Below the pieces are notes generated by a model, which saw only the letters and a program-made list of their open reading frames with translations, had not been told where the DNA came from and did no database searches. From assembly GCF_001258055.1 (NCBI RefSeq), contig NZ_CVRM01000011.1:372001-436000 (forward strand): a stretch of DNA of 64,000 nucleotides. The letters are read 5' to 3'. The stretch is from Phaeobacter italicus (GTDB taxonomy: Bacteria > Pseudomonadota > Alphaproteobacteria > Rhodobacterales > Rhodobacteraceae). A program made the position numbers and the translations under genes. Shown piece by piece: positions 54,141-62,675 of this stretch (within the stretch, counting starts at the first letter, position 1; each line of letters opens with the position of its first letter).

Positions 54141-55932
54141 TGGCTGTCTCCTCAGTTGGGGCGGGGGAAGGGGCGGTGTCAGGTGACCAGCTGGCTGCCA
54201 GGGCGATGCGTCCGACCGCAGCCATGTTCCAGACGAGCCAGAAGAGATTGGTGATGAGCAGCGCCATGTCGTGGCTCTCGGCGCCGCGCAGAGTTTGCAC
54301 AGTGCCGTAGATCCCGGCACCGGCCATCATGAACATCAGGCAAAGATTGGGCAGGATGTGATGGCGACCCTGACCGAAAACAGGCGTCTTCGGGGTGGGG
54401 GGAAAACGGGGGCGTTTGCCCTGCAGAACCAACCACAATGCGCGCAGCTGGATCGGAAGCGTGGACAGCGCAAGGGCGCGGCCGGGCTGGATTGCATACC
54501 CCTTGCATGCCAGCACCATCGCGATTTCGCTCAGAAAGATCACCGGCAGGAAATGAAGAAAAAACTCCGCTGAATAGGCCTCGACCGGGGCGATGCCCGT
54601 CACGAGCGATATGACCGGTGCAAGCAACAGAACCGGCAACCACAAGGTCGTGAGGTAGGACCAGAACGTCGCACCGTAATGGAGCTTGTGCCGCCAGGGC
54701 AGGCCGCGGCGAAACAGGGGGTTGTCGCGCAGCATGATGTCAAAGGTGCCACCTGCGTATTTCAACCGTTGGGTTGCCCAGGCCTCCATCGTCCAGGGGG
54801 ACAACATGCGAGCCTCGACCTTTGGGTGGTAAACCGATGTCCAGCCCTCCTCCCGGTCCTCCTGCAATAGGATAGAGGTATAGATGTCCTCGCTCACATG
54901 AAACCGGAAGGGTTGCAGCGGGATGCTGTTGATCCAGATGGGGCTGGCAGGGCCGGGGGGGTGACCATGAGCCTTGTCGACCGCCGCGCTCTTGCGTTTC
55001 AGCGCGGATGCAAAGATGGCCTCGCGCCGGTGGACGGACCCGGCACCGCAGCAAAAAGAAGCGCCATTGCGGTTGCGCCTGCGTTGGATGATGTCAAAGA
55101 ACACCGTTGGTTCGGACAGAAACGGGTCCGCTCCGACACGGTCGCGACCGGTCAGCCACTGCAGGGATGTCGCCAATGCGGGCAAAATGGGCTGCGCCAT
55201 CTGGCCCAGACGGGTCTTTAACCAGCTTTCCCAAGCCTGACCTTCGGGGATGTCATAGAACCAATGAGGGGTCTGAACCCATGCCACCTTTGGATTGCGG
55301 AAATATCCAAGTGTGTTTTGCAGGAACGTCGGCTCCAGCCGGGTATCAGCATCGCAGATCACGATGAAATCACCGGCCGTCTGCATCAGCGCGTTGCGCA
55401 GGTTGCCGGCCTTGAAACCTTCGTTGGAGCTGCGCGCGAGATAGCCAATTCCGCTCCGGTGAGCGAGCGCTGCGATATGGGGGCGGTTGCCATCATCCAG
55501 CAGATAAATCTGGGGAGAGACATTGGGGGGGCACATCACCTGCTGGGCGGCTGCAATGGTCGGGATCAGAACCTCAGGATCTTCGTCGTAGGTGGTGATA
55601 TAGAGGTCAACGCCGATAGGGCCCGACCCGTCCAGATGCGCGTCGTCCCGTGTGAGCGGCGGCGGTTTTTGCGGGGTGTCCTGTTCTGCCCAGATATCGA
55701 AGTAGAACAGAAGCGTGCCGAGAAACAAAAGGGTCTCAGCGCTGACAACGGCAACGGAAAAAAACAGCGCGTCCGGGTTCAGTGATTGCAACCAGCGCCA
55801 TTGCAGATACCAGCCCCCCACGCCAATCGTCAGGCCGGCCATGAAATGCCAGGCCAACGTGCGCCGCTGCGACATGGCCGGAAAACGCGGCGGACGGCGC
55901 TGGGCGAATTTCTGGAAATAGGGTTCGGGCAT
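54112..55932 (-). CDS. Processive family 2 glycosyltransferase (cellulose-synthase-like)
   Basis: This 606-residue membrane synthase has two N-terminal helices (about 28-45, 58-80). Its cytoplasmic GT-A domain carries DDG (146-148), DAD (194-196), QTPHWFYD (219-226), the catalytic SED (347-349, TED position) and QRLKY (388-392, QxxRW position). C-terminal helices from about 415 form the export channel. There is no PilZ domain, so c-di-GMP control would have to be indirect. The relatives are synthases for cellulose, curdlan and mixed-linkage glucan. With GH16 in the cluster, a beta-glucan is my best guess. It is the central gene of the cluster. Confidence 0.88.
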   Translation of the reverse strand: MPEPYFQKFAQRRPPRFPAMSQRRTLAWHFMAGLTIGVGGWYLQWRWLQSLNPDALFFSVAVVSAETLLFLGTLLFYFDIWAEQDTPQKPPPLTRDDAHLDGSGPIGVDLYITTYDEDPEVLIPTIAAAQQVMCPPNVSPQIYLLDDGNRPHIAALAHRSGIGYLARSSNEGFKAGNLRNALMQTAGDFIVICDADTRLEPTFLQNTLGYFRNPKVAWVQTPHWFYDIPEGQAWESWLKTRLGQMAQPILPALATSLQWLTGRDRVGADPFLSEPTVFFDIIQRRRNRNGASFCCGAGSVHRREAIFASALKRKSAAVDKAHGHPPGPASPIWINSIPLQPFRFHVSEDIYTSILLQEDREEGWTSVYHPKVEARMLSPWTMEAWATQRLKYAGGTFDIMLRDNPLFRRGLPWRHKLHYGATFWSYLTTLWLPVLLLAPVISLVTGIAPVEAYSAEFFLHFLPVIFLSEIAMVLACKGYAIQPGRALALSTLPIQLRALWLVLQGKRPRFPPTPKTPVFGQGRHHILPNLCLMFMMAGAGIYGTVQTLRGAESHDMALLITNLFWLVWNMAAVGRIALAASWSPDTAPSPAPTEETANVHDFSLYR

Positions 55933-55956
55933 GGCGAGGTGATCCCTGCAGGTGGT

Positions 55957-56778
55957 CTAATTGACCCGGTTGATGTCTGTGATGAGCGCGGCGGCGACGG
56001 AACGTATGGCGGCGGCTTCGTCCCCTGCGGCAAAGGAGGTTGAGTTCGTCGAATAGGACCACACGCCAGCATCCACCTTGACCCGGATGTCACGCGACAG
56101 CAGTACGGTCTGTGTCAGACTGGCGAAGACAGAGAAGCTGTAGTCACAGCGGTCATTTCCTCCGGTATGGGAAAAGAACACCTTGAGCACCGGCTCTCCC
56201 GGGAGATCGCGAGCCTCACGCGGGTGAACAATGCGGATCCCGGCCTGCTGAAAAAGCGCAGTCATTTCCGCCTGCAGCGTGGTTCCGAAGGTATCAGACG
56301 ACCCAGGCGGCGGCTTCAGATTGCGCAAATCCATGCCAAAGGCGCGCAGCCCGTGCAGAACGTCCAACTTTTCCCCCCTTGCCAGCCGCTCAGGATTGAA
56401 GCCAAGCGCGACCTCGGCTGCGTTATGCTGACAGATGCGCGGCGCATCGGGATGCTCCGCCAGTTGGCCTTTTACCAGTGCGTTGCCATCAAGCATCCCG
56501 AAGAGGCGGTAGATCTGCTGCCGGTTCTCTGGCGAAAAGAGACGGCTGGTGTAATTGCTGGTTCGGATGCAGCGCGGGCCGTTCGGGCAGTTTTCGCCGC
56601 TGACATCCGTTCGTTCCCACAAAATCCAGAACCGATCGATCGAAGTGCGCCGTTCCTGTGCGCCAAGCGGGCCCTGCAAGGGGAGCAATAGCCCCGTAAT
56701 CAGGACCAAGCCGAGGCTCCACAGCGACGCACGGGCGCGCGGGGGCCGTGGTGCTGGGGTTTGGCTGTCATCTTTCAT
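55957..56778 (-). CDS. Secreted protein of unknown function in the synthase operon
   Basis: This 273-residue protein has a signal-like N-terminal helix (about residues 19-40, ending GAQ) and a mature domain with five cysteines (ENCPNGPRC, ICQH, RCDYSF). The C-terminal half (FGTTLQAEMTALFQQAGIRI, LKVFFSHTGGNDRCDYSF) reads like a TolB/CsgG-type alpha/beta lipoprotein domain, but I cannot assign a family. Its start overlaps the STAS-fusion stop (ATGA), and the GT2 gene follows after 24 bases. It is probably a periplasmic partner of the synthase. Confidence 0.68.
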   Translation of the reverse strand: MKDDSQTPAPRPPRARASLWSLGLVLITGLLLPLQGPLGAQERRTSIDRFWILWERTDVSGENCPNGPRCIRTSNYTSRLFSPENRQQIYRLFGMLDGNALVKGQLAEHPDAPRICQHNAAEVALGFNPERLARGEKLDVLHGLRAFGMDLRNLKPPPGSSDTFGTTLQAEMTALFQQAGIRIVHPREARDLPGEPVLKVFFSHTGGNDRCDYSFSVFASLTQTVLLSRDIRVKVDAGVWSYSTNSTSFAAGDEAAAIRSVAAALITDINRVN

Positions 56779-58268
56779 GACACGCCCCTGATCAGATGGC
56801 GCCAGACGGTTGTTGCGGGTTGTGGGCTGCTCAGGGGCCTGACGGCATCAAGGGGTTCGCATCCTTCGCTGCGCCCGTCGGCAATGGCTGTTTCGACGGC
56901 CCAGAACGGGCTGGCCAGTTGGCCTGTCAGCTCACTTCCTTCGACCACGTGGCTTTTGGGCATGATGATACTGCCATCGATCTGCGCGCCTGCGCCCACA
57001 TAGCTGTCTGCGCCAATGATCGTGCCGCCGCTGAGGGTTGCATGCGCGCCTATGATGCTGTTCCTGCCGACAAAACAGGGCGCACGCAGTTTGGCTGTGC
57101 GCGAAACTTCTGCGCCCTTGGCGATCCATTTGCCTGGTTCTACCTCCTGCGCATCTGGGGTCAGCCCTGCGATTTCGCCGCGCAGCACCGCCTGTAGCAC
57201 TGCGGCATAGTCCCGCCCCGTGCGGATCCGGTGGCGCCGTTCGCTTTCAAAGATCTGGATCGATGCCCGATGGGCCAGCAGGGAAGGCAGCAGATCCCGC
57301 TCCAAATCCTGGGCCGGTCTATCGGCAACCATGCGGATGGCGCTGGGCGAAAGGATGTATATTCCCCCCAAGGCAAGCGCCTTTGAGGTGGCGATGACGG
57401 TGTCAGGACTGCCAAGTCCCAGCACCAGACCGGTTGGTGATGACCGCACCCAGCCGTGGTGGGCATGATCGCTTTGCTCTGTCAGGAATGCGGCCACAGT
57501 GGCAAGCGCACCGGATCGGCGATGGTGTTCCATCATCGCGGGGAGATCGATGTCACCGACCGTATCGCCGTGCAGAACAATCAGATCATTCTGACAATAG
57601 CTGATTTCCCGCTGCAGGTAGGCCAAGGTGCTGGCTGTTCCAAGCGGTGCCGCCTCCCAGCCGTCGGTGCCATCCTTGCCCTGTTTGCTGAGGATCACGC
57701 GGCTGTCGGGATATGCGTCCAGGTGGTGACTGATGTCCTGCGCATTGTGTCCTGCTGCGATGCAGACATCCCGGAGACCAAACCGGCGCAGTCCGGCAGT
57801 CAGATGCGACAGGACTGGCTGCCCAAGCAAATCCAGCATGGTGGTTGCATGGTCCCAGCTGAGCGGGGCGAGATCACGTGGCGCATCGGCCGCAAGGATC
57901 ACTGCACGGCTCCCGGCGAGGAGATGGCGGCGAAACACGTTAGCCTCCAGCGCGTCGGTCTTGGTTGCATAGATCGGTAGCTGCTGGCCCAGACCGAATT
58001 TGTTTATTCGTCCCAGAACCTTGGGGGTGATACCAAAAAATCCCAAGGTGATAGCGCCGCCGTTCTGCCCGTAACATTCCACCAGCGCAGCGAGCCCGCA
58101 ATGGGTGAGCCTGCTGACCCCGCTCATGTCGATCAGCATCGCAGCACGGCCAGCGTCGCGGGTTTCGCGGACAGCCTTGTGCAGCGCCTGCGCCGCCTGC
58201 GCGTTCAGGCGGCGGCAGTTCAGATGCAGAACTGGAATGTTATCAGGGCAGGTGAAACCGTAATTCAT
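56775..58268 (-). CDS. STAS - nucleotidyltransferase-like - left-handed-helix fusion protein
   Basis: This 497-residue cytoplasmic protein joins three domains. Residues 10-105 form a STAS domain (MLIDMSGVSRLTHCGLAALV) in which the usual DSSGL phosphorylation motif reads THCGL. Residues 120-355 resemble sugar-1-phosphate nucleotidyltransferases (AVILAADAPRDLAPL, VLHGDTVGDI, GGIYILSP). However, the signature GxGTRL is replaced by DAPRDL and the PK pair is missing. Residues about 395-460 form hexapeptide repeats (GRNSIIGAHATLSGGTIIGA). I infer loss of standard catalysis and a regulatory or scaffold role. The start at 58268 lies ten bases after the acyltransferase gene. Confidence 0.78.
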   Translation of the reverse strand: MNYGFTCPDNIPVLHLNCRRLNAQAAQALHKAVRETRDAGRAAMLIDMSGVSRLTHCGLAALVECYGQNGGAITLGFFGITPKVLGRINKFGLGQQLPIYATKTDALEANVFRRHLLAGSRAVILAADAPRDLAPLSWDHATTMLDLLGQPVLSHLTAGLRRFGLRDVCIAAGHNAQDISHHLDAYPDSRVILSKQGKDGTDGWEAAPLGTASTLAYLQREISYCQNDLIVLHGDTVGDIDLPAMMEHHRRSGALATVAAFLTEQSDHAHHGWVRSSPTGLVLGLGSPDTVIATSKALALGGIYILSPSAIRMVADRPAQDLERDLLPSLLAHRASIQIFESERRHRIRTGRDYAAVLQAVLRGEIAGLTPDAQEVEPGKWIAKGAEVSRTAKLRAPCFVGRNSIIGAHATLSGGTIIGADSYVGAGAQIDGSIIMPKSHVVEGSELTGQLASPFWAVETAIADGRSEGCEPLDAVRPLSSPQPATTVWRHLIRGVS

Positions 58269-58278
58269 GCCGCATACC

Positions 58279-59421
58279 TCATGAGGGTCGGGAGGAAAAT
58301 TGAGGAAGTGCAGTGGGTTGCCACGGCAGGGAGCCAAGCCCGACACTCCAGCCAAGATGGCGGCTGCGGGCCAGCCCGAGGGTAAGAAGACAGGCACAGG
58401 GCAGGGCGATCGCCACTTTGGTCAGGACGATAATGGCAGGGGTCCATGTGCTGCCTGCCAAAAGGATCTCCGCAAGGTCGAGAAAGATCGGATGGCACAG
58501 GTAGATCCCAAAGGAATAGCGCGCATATCTGCCAATTCGGGGCGCCCATCCTTGCCGGGCAAGACAAATGCACAATGCAAAAAGCAGCACAGGCATCAGA
58601 AAATCGGCCCAGTAGCCCGCAGTGTGGTCATAGGGCCAGCGTCCCGTTTGGATCGTCTGCCAGGTGGCATCCCACTTTGCCTGCAGAAGAACAATCGCAA
58701 CGGCCCCCAGCGCAAAATACCAAGGTGCAATCTGGCGCGGCGCATCTCGCTGCCAAAGCGCCAGGCAAGCGGCCGCTACCATGCCATAGCCCGTGTAGCT
58801 CGCAATCTTGATGGCCCGCACAAGGTAGGGCAGCGCGTCATCCCCCCAGAACTGCGCATAGACAAAGAGATCTGCCTGTCGTTTGAACATCAGGCAGATC
58901 AGGATCAGCGCGCCCAGCACAGGCCAGCGATAGGCGGCGCGATAAAGGGGGAACATCAGCACCAGCGCAAACAGCGTCGGGATAAAGTGCATGTGATATT
59001 TCACATCCCCCAAAAGGAGGAAGCCAACCCATTTCACCGGGGTGCCAAGCTCTTCCAGAACAGCATCTAGATAGCCAAAGTGCCCAGCCTTGATCAGATT
59101 GAAGACTGCATAAAACACCGTCCAGAACAGGAAGGGGAGCAAGAGCCGCCGCGCTTGCAGTGCAATTGTCGCCGCATAGCCCCGCCCGCTGCGATGTTGG
59201 GCCATCAGCAGCAGAAAGATAGAGATGATCAGGAACAGTTCTGTCCGGGCGATATACAGAACCGCACGAAGCATCATCGGAATGATCCGCTCCTCGGGGA
59301 GGGCGGTGACAAACGGCTGGCCGGTCGCATCGGCCGTTGCATGAAGCCCCACCATCGAAAGCCCGGCGACGAGACGCAACGCATCTATCCACTCCAGCCT
59401 TGCCCTGACAGTTTCACTCAT
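58279..59421 (-). CDS. Acyltransferase family 3 membrane protein
   Basis: A 380-residue protein with about ten membrane helices. It begins RLEWIDALRLVAGLSMVGLH, the acyltransferase-3 opening with the catalytic His region, and later has FSYGIYLCHP-like sequence (ARYSFGIYLCHPIFLD). Such proteins acetylate or succinylate extracellular polysaccharides. It is the first gene of the minus-strand synthase operon and is divergent from the second OmpA gene. The start is ATG 59421 or GTG 59424, with AGAGG upstream. O-acylation of the cluster's polymer is the likely role. Confidence 0.87.
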   Translation of the reverse strand: MSETVRARLEWIDALRLVAGLSMVGLHATADATGQPFVTALPEERIIPMMLRAVLYIARTELFLIISIFLLLMAQHRSGRGYAATIALQARRLLLPFLFWTVFYAVFNLIKAGHFGYLDAVLEELGTPVKWVGFLLLGDVKYHMHFIPTLFALVLMFPLYRAAYRWPVLGALILICLMFKRQADLFVYAQFWGDDALPYLVRAIKIASYTGYGMVAAACLALWQRDAPRQIAPWYFALGAVAIVLLQAKWDATWQTIQTGRWPYDHTAGYWADFLMPVLLFALCICLARQGWAPRIGRYARYSFGIYLCHPIFLDLAEILLAGSTWTPAIIVLTKVAIALPCACLLTLGLARSRHLGWSVGLGSLPWQPTALPQFSSRPS

Positions 59422-59424
59422 CAC

Positions 59425-59573
59425 GTGACCTCTTATTACACGCTAAGAGTGTAGAATCGTAAATGGAAATAAATGGTGAAAATGAATTATGAATATTTTT
59501 ACAGATAAACAGAGGCGCGCGTTATCGAATTTTTATCACGTCGTTAATAAGCTTGCATCCGGAGGTTGCGTCT
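59425..59573. promoter_or_regulatory. Divergent promoter region, acyltransferase / OmpA
   Basis: A 149-base AT-rich region with TTAT-N7-TTAA at 59533-59547 and the word GTTAATAAGC, which is also present before the CsgG-like gene. GGAGG precedes the OmpA-type start. Confidence 0.45.
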
Positions 59574-60104
59574 ATGTTGAGATGTTTTGTTTTTTTTGCA
59601 GTTTTTGCGATGGGCATCTGGGCCCTGGTCCGTGAGAGCCACGCACAAGAGATGCAGGATGCCGAACTTTGTGAGGCTGTCTTTCGGGAATATGGTGTCC
59701 GATCAGAGGTTTGTAATGCACCGCAGCCCAAGCCGCAGCCGGACAGGGAGCTGACCGCACAGGACAGAGAAAGCCATATCTTTTTTCTGTCAGGTGGCAG
59801 CCGGCTAAGCCCTCAGATGGAGCGGCAGGTTGTTCTGCTGGCCGGTGTGCTGAACACCGCACCGATGAAGGACGCCTGTCTGCGGTTGACCGGCCATTCG
59901 GATGCCAGCGGGGGGCGCGATGCGAACCGTCGACTGTCTGAACAGCGTGCAGAGGTGGTTGCCGCAGCCCTGCGTCTCAGGCTTGATAGGGGCGACCGTG
60001 TGGAAGAGGTCCATGGCGTGGGAGAAGAAACACCGCTTGAGGGCTGGCCATCCACCGCCCGCGAAAATCGCCGGGTCTCGATCGAAGCACGCCACTGCCA
60101 GTAG
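59574..60104 (+). CDS. OmpA-family protein (cluster copy 2)
   Basis: This 176-residue protein has a Sec signal (about residues 1-24, SHAQ) and a C-terminal OmpA domain (about 65-172) with LTGHSDASGGRDANRRLSEQRA and NRRVSIEA. A Pro/Lys-rich spacer (NAPQPKPQPDREL) precedes it. GGAGG stands eight bases before the ATG at 59574. The architecture is the same as the copy at 50540, though shorter. It ends the cluster; a bidirectional terminator and tRNA-Asn follow. Confidence 0.87.
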   Translation: MLRCFVFFAVFAMGIWALVRESHAQEMQDAELCEAVFREYGVRSEVCNAPQPKPQPDRELTAQDRESHIFFLSGGSRLSPQMERQVVLLAGVLNTAPMKDACLRLTGHSDASGGRDANRRLSEQRAEVVAAALRLRLDRGDRVEEVHGVGEETPLEGWPSTARENRRVSIEARHCQ

Positions 60105-60122
60105 CGCGCGTTTCCGTAGAAT

Positions 60123-60162
60123 ACAAAAAAGCCCTCAGACCAATCTGGTCAGAGGGCTTTTT
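60123..60162. terminator. Bidirectional terminator between OmpA gene and tRNA-Asn
   Basis: The arms GCCCTCAGACCA/TGGTCAGAGGGC (one mismatch) have a three-base loop. Runs of A on the left and T on the right allow termination in both directions. Confidence 0.87.
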
Positions 60163-60163
60163 A

Positions 60164-60238
60164 TGGCTCCGGCGGTAGGGATCGAACCTACGACCAATTG
60201 ATTAACAGTCAACTGCTCTACCGCTGAGCTACGCCGGA
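60164..60238 (-). tRNA. tRNA-Asn (anticodon GTT)
   Basis: On the minus strand a 75-base cloverleaf can be drawn. The acceptor stem is TCCGGCG/CGCCGGA, the D arm is AGCTCAGCGGTAGAGC, and the anticodon loop is CTGTTAA with GTT. The T arm contains GGTTCGATCC, and CCA is encoded. Its position next to the polysaccharide cluster could mark an integration site, but no attachment repeat is seen. Confidence 0.97.
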
Positions 60239-60308
60239 ACATGTGGGGTCGTATAACGGTGCCGAACGGTGGCGTCCAGAGCCGTTTTGCGATTTTTTGG
60301 AAAAAAGT

Positions 60309-61241
60309 TCACGGGCTTTCGCAGGCGTCAGGATTGAGTTGAAACTGCGCGTCAACAGAGAGCTGGCCGACAGGCTGAATGCGGGATTGCGATGTAAGAT
60401 CAACGAGGTGGGCAAAAACATTGCGCTCTGCAGCGGGCAGCAAAGCGGCTGGGGTTTCTGTGTAGATTGTCCGTGCCAATGTCGCGGCAGTGGCGGCTTT
60501 CTTGCCCAGGATATCCAGAATGGCCGTCTCGCGCATCAGCCGGTGAGCGATGAGCCAGTCAAGCCGTCCTGCCGGGTCATCAATCGCGGCCCCGTGGCCT
60601 GGATAGAACACGCGCCAGGACCGTGCAGCGAGGCGACGACAAGAGGCCATGAAATCGGTCAGGTCGCCATCTGGCGGCGACACAAGAGAGCTGGCCCAGC
60701 CCATGACGTGATCTGCGGTGAAACAGATATCTCCCCATCCAAAGGCGAGATGGTTGCCCAGGTGGCCGGGGGTGTGAATTGCCTCCAGCTCCCAGTCGCT
60801 GCCGCGCAGGATATCCCCATCTGCAAGGCAGATATCGGGGGCGAAGCCCTGATCAATGCCTTCCCCACCACCTGCAAGCCCGGCCTCTGCCAATTGCGCC
60901 ATGACGGCGCTGCGGCCAGCCACGGGTCCGCCAAACGCGTAGATCGGCGCGCCGGTTGCATCAGAAAGGTCGCGCGCGAGGGGGGAGTGGTCAAGATGGC
61001 TGTGGCTGACCAGGATGTGGCTGATGCTCTGGTCGGGGGCGACGGCATCCAGGATGGCTTGCAAATGGCGCGCATCCTTGGGGCCGGGGTCTATCACCGC
61101 CAGGTCCTGGGTGCCGATCAGATAGGTGTTTGTTCCCCGATACGTCATCGGAGAAGGGTTCGGCGCCAGGATGCGGCGGAGGCCGGGTTCCAGCACCTCA
61201 GGCACGCCAGTTTGCGGATTGAAATCATCGGGTGCCTGCAT
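60309..61241 (-). CDS. MBL-fold hydrolase (LACTB2-like)
   Basis: This 310-residue metallo-beta-lactamase-fold protein carries HSHLDH at residues 80-85 (H80, H82, D84, H85). It has the opening ILAPNPSPMTYRGTNTYLIG and the further ligand regions HTPGHLGNH and YPGHG. The C-terminal winged region (LARTIYTETPAALLPAAERN) is typical of LACTB2-like enzymes, some of which are ribonucleases. The substrate is unknown. AGGACAGG precedes the ATG. It stands alone between the tRNA and a divergent kinase gene. Confidence 0.87.
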   Translation of the reverse strand: MQAPDDFNPQTGVPEVLEPGLRRILAPNPSPMTYRGTNTYLIGTQDLAVIDPGPKDARHLQAILDAVAPDQSISHILVSHSHLDHSPLARDLSDATGAPIYAFGGPVAGRSAVMAQLAEAGLAGGGEGIDQGFAPDICLADGDILRGSDWELEAIHTPGHLGNHLAFGWGDICFTADHVMGWASSLVSPPDGDLTDFMASCRRLAARSWRVFYPGHGAAIDDPAGRLDWLIAHRLMRETAILDILGKKAATAATLARTIYTETPAALLPAAERNVFAHLVDLTSQSRIQPVGQLSVDAQFQLNPDACESP

Positions 61242-61324
61242 CTGCCTGTCCTTTTTGTCTCTGCTTGCCGGCCGCGTTGTGCGTTTTGCTTTTCAGCGAG
61301 CGGGGCGCAGGGTAGGTGTAGCCC

Positions 61325-62644
61325 ATGTTCTTTCAATGGCTCAAACAGTATATGCCGCGCAGTCTTTATGCACGGGCGGCTTTGATCCTGCTGGTTCCGA
61401 TCGTGACCCTGCAGCTGGTTGTCTCTGTCGTGTTCATCAAGCGTGATCTGGAGGATCTGACGGTTCAGATGACGCTCACCATTCTGCGTGAACTGCGATT
61501 GATTGAGCAGACCATCGCCCCGGCAACGACACAAGAGATGGCCATGGAACGGCTGATGCCGCTGCTGGAGCCACTGCAGGTCGAGGCGCGGTTCTTGGAT
61601 AACACTCAGCCGTTGCCGCAGGACCGGATGGGGGTGCTGGAGTTTTCCGGACGGGTGGTGCGTGACACGCTGGAAAATAACCTGCCGTCCTTTGTTTCGG
61701 CGCAATTCCCTGACACGCGCCAGTTTCAGTTGGTGATGCAAACCGACCTGGGACCGCTCGCATTGGTGCAGGATCGGCGCCGTGTCACAGCTGCCGCACC
61801 GCATCAGCTGATTGTGACGGTGATTGTTTTTGGCTTTCTGATGACGGTCATCGCCTTCGTCTACATGCGCAATCAGCTGCGTCCGATCAAACAGCTGGCC
61901 GATGCCGCTCAGGCCTTTGGTCGAGGCCGCACGGTGGCCTATGCCCCCCGTGGGGCAAATGAGGTCCGCGCTGCGGGTCATGCGTTTCTGGACATGCGCG
62001 CCCGTATCGAACGCCAGATCGAGCAGCGCACGCTCATGCTTTCTGGTGTCAGCCATGACCTGCGCACCCCGCTGACCAGAATGAAGCTGGGCCTTTCCAT
62101 GCTGGAAGATGAAGAGGCTGAACCGTTGCGCCAGGACGTCGACGAGATGCAGGCGCTTCTTGATGCGTTTTTGGATTTCTCCCGCGGGGTGTCCACCAGC
62201 GAGCCGGAAGCGGTGGATCCGCATGTGTTGGTCACAGTGGCGGTGGATGGCTGGCGTCGGCAGGGCAAGGACGTGATGCTGGGAGAGATGAGCGGAGAGG
62301 GTGAGGTCATGCTGCGCAAGGCGGCGCTGCGCCGCGCAATCGAAAACCTGATCTCAAACGCCGTGCGCTACGGCTCGCGGGCGCGGGTGTCGGTGGCTTT
62401 GACAGAGCGTTTCTTGCGGATCCGTGTGGAAGACGATGGGCCTGGTATCCCGGAGGCGGACCGAGCAGAGGCAATGCGCCCCTTCACCCGGCTCGATCCG
62501 GCCCGCAATCAGGATCTGGGCAGCGGTGTTGGCCTTGGCCTTGCGATTGTCACTGACATTGCGCGGGCCCACGGCGGGATGCTGCGCCTTGGCAAGAGCG
62601 AAGATCTGGGCGGGCTGCAGGCGGATATCGTGATCGGCATCTGA
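61325..62644 (+). CDS. EnvZ-like sensor histidine kinase (orphan in this window)
   Basis: This 439-residue kinase has two membrane helices (about residues 16-37 and 155-178), a periplasmic part of about 115 residues and a HAMP segment. The phospho-histidine is H244 in GVSHDLRTPLTRMKLGLSML, with N-box ENLISNAVRYG, DDGPGIPEAD and GVGLGLAIV. The DxRTPLTRMKL block is very close to EnvZ. No response regulator lies next to it; its partner must be elsewhere. It is divergent from the MBL gene by 83 bases. Confidence 0.9.
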   Translation: MFFQWLKQYMPRSLYARAALILLVPIVTLQLVVSVVFIKRDLEDLTVQMTLTILRELRLIEQTIAPATTQEMAMERLMPLLEPLQVEARFLDNTQPLPQDRMGVLEFSGRVVRDTLENNLPSFVSAQFPDTRQFQLVMQTDLGPLALVQDRRRVTAAAPHQLIVTVIVFGFLMTVIAFVYMRNQLRPIKQLADAAQAFGRGRTVAYAPRGANEVRAAGHAFLDMRARIERQIEQRTLMLSGVSHDLRTPLTRMKLGLSMLEDEEAEPLRQDVDEMQALLDAFLDFSRGVSTSEPEAVDPHVLVTVAVDGWRRQGKDVMLGEMSGEGEVMLRKAALRRAIENLISNAVRYGSRARVSVALTERFLRIRVEDDGPGIPEADRAEAMRPFTRLDPARNQDLGSGVGLGLAIVTDIARAHGGMLRLGKSEDLGGLQADIVIGI

Positions 62645-62675
62645 GACCCGCCCCGATCAGGGCGTGACACAGAGA

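Noticed and set aside
60164-60238. tRNA-Asn as the integration point of a genomic island carrying the polysaccharide cluster
   Set aside because: No integrase, no direct repeat of the tRNA end and no clear composition change were seen.
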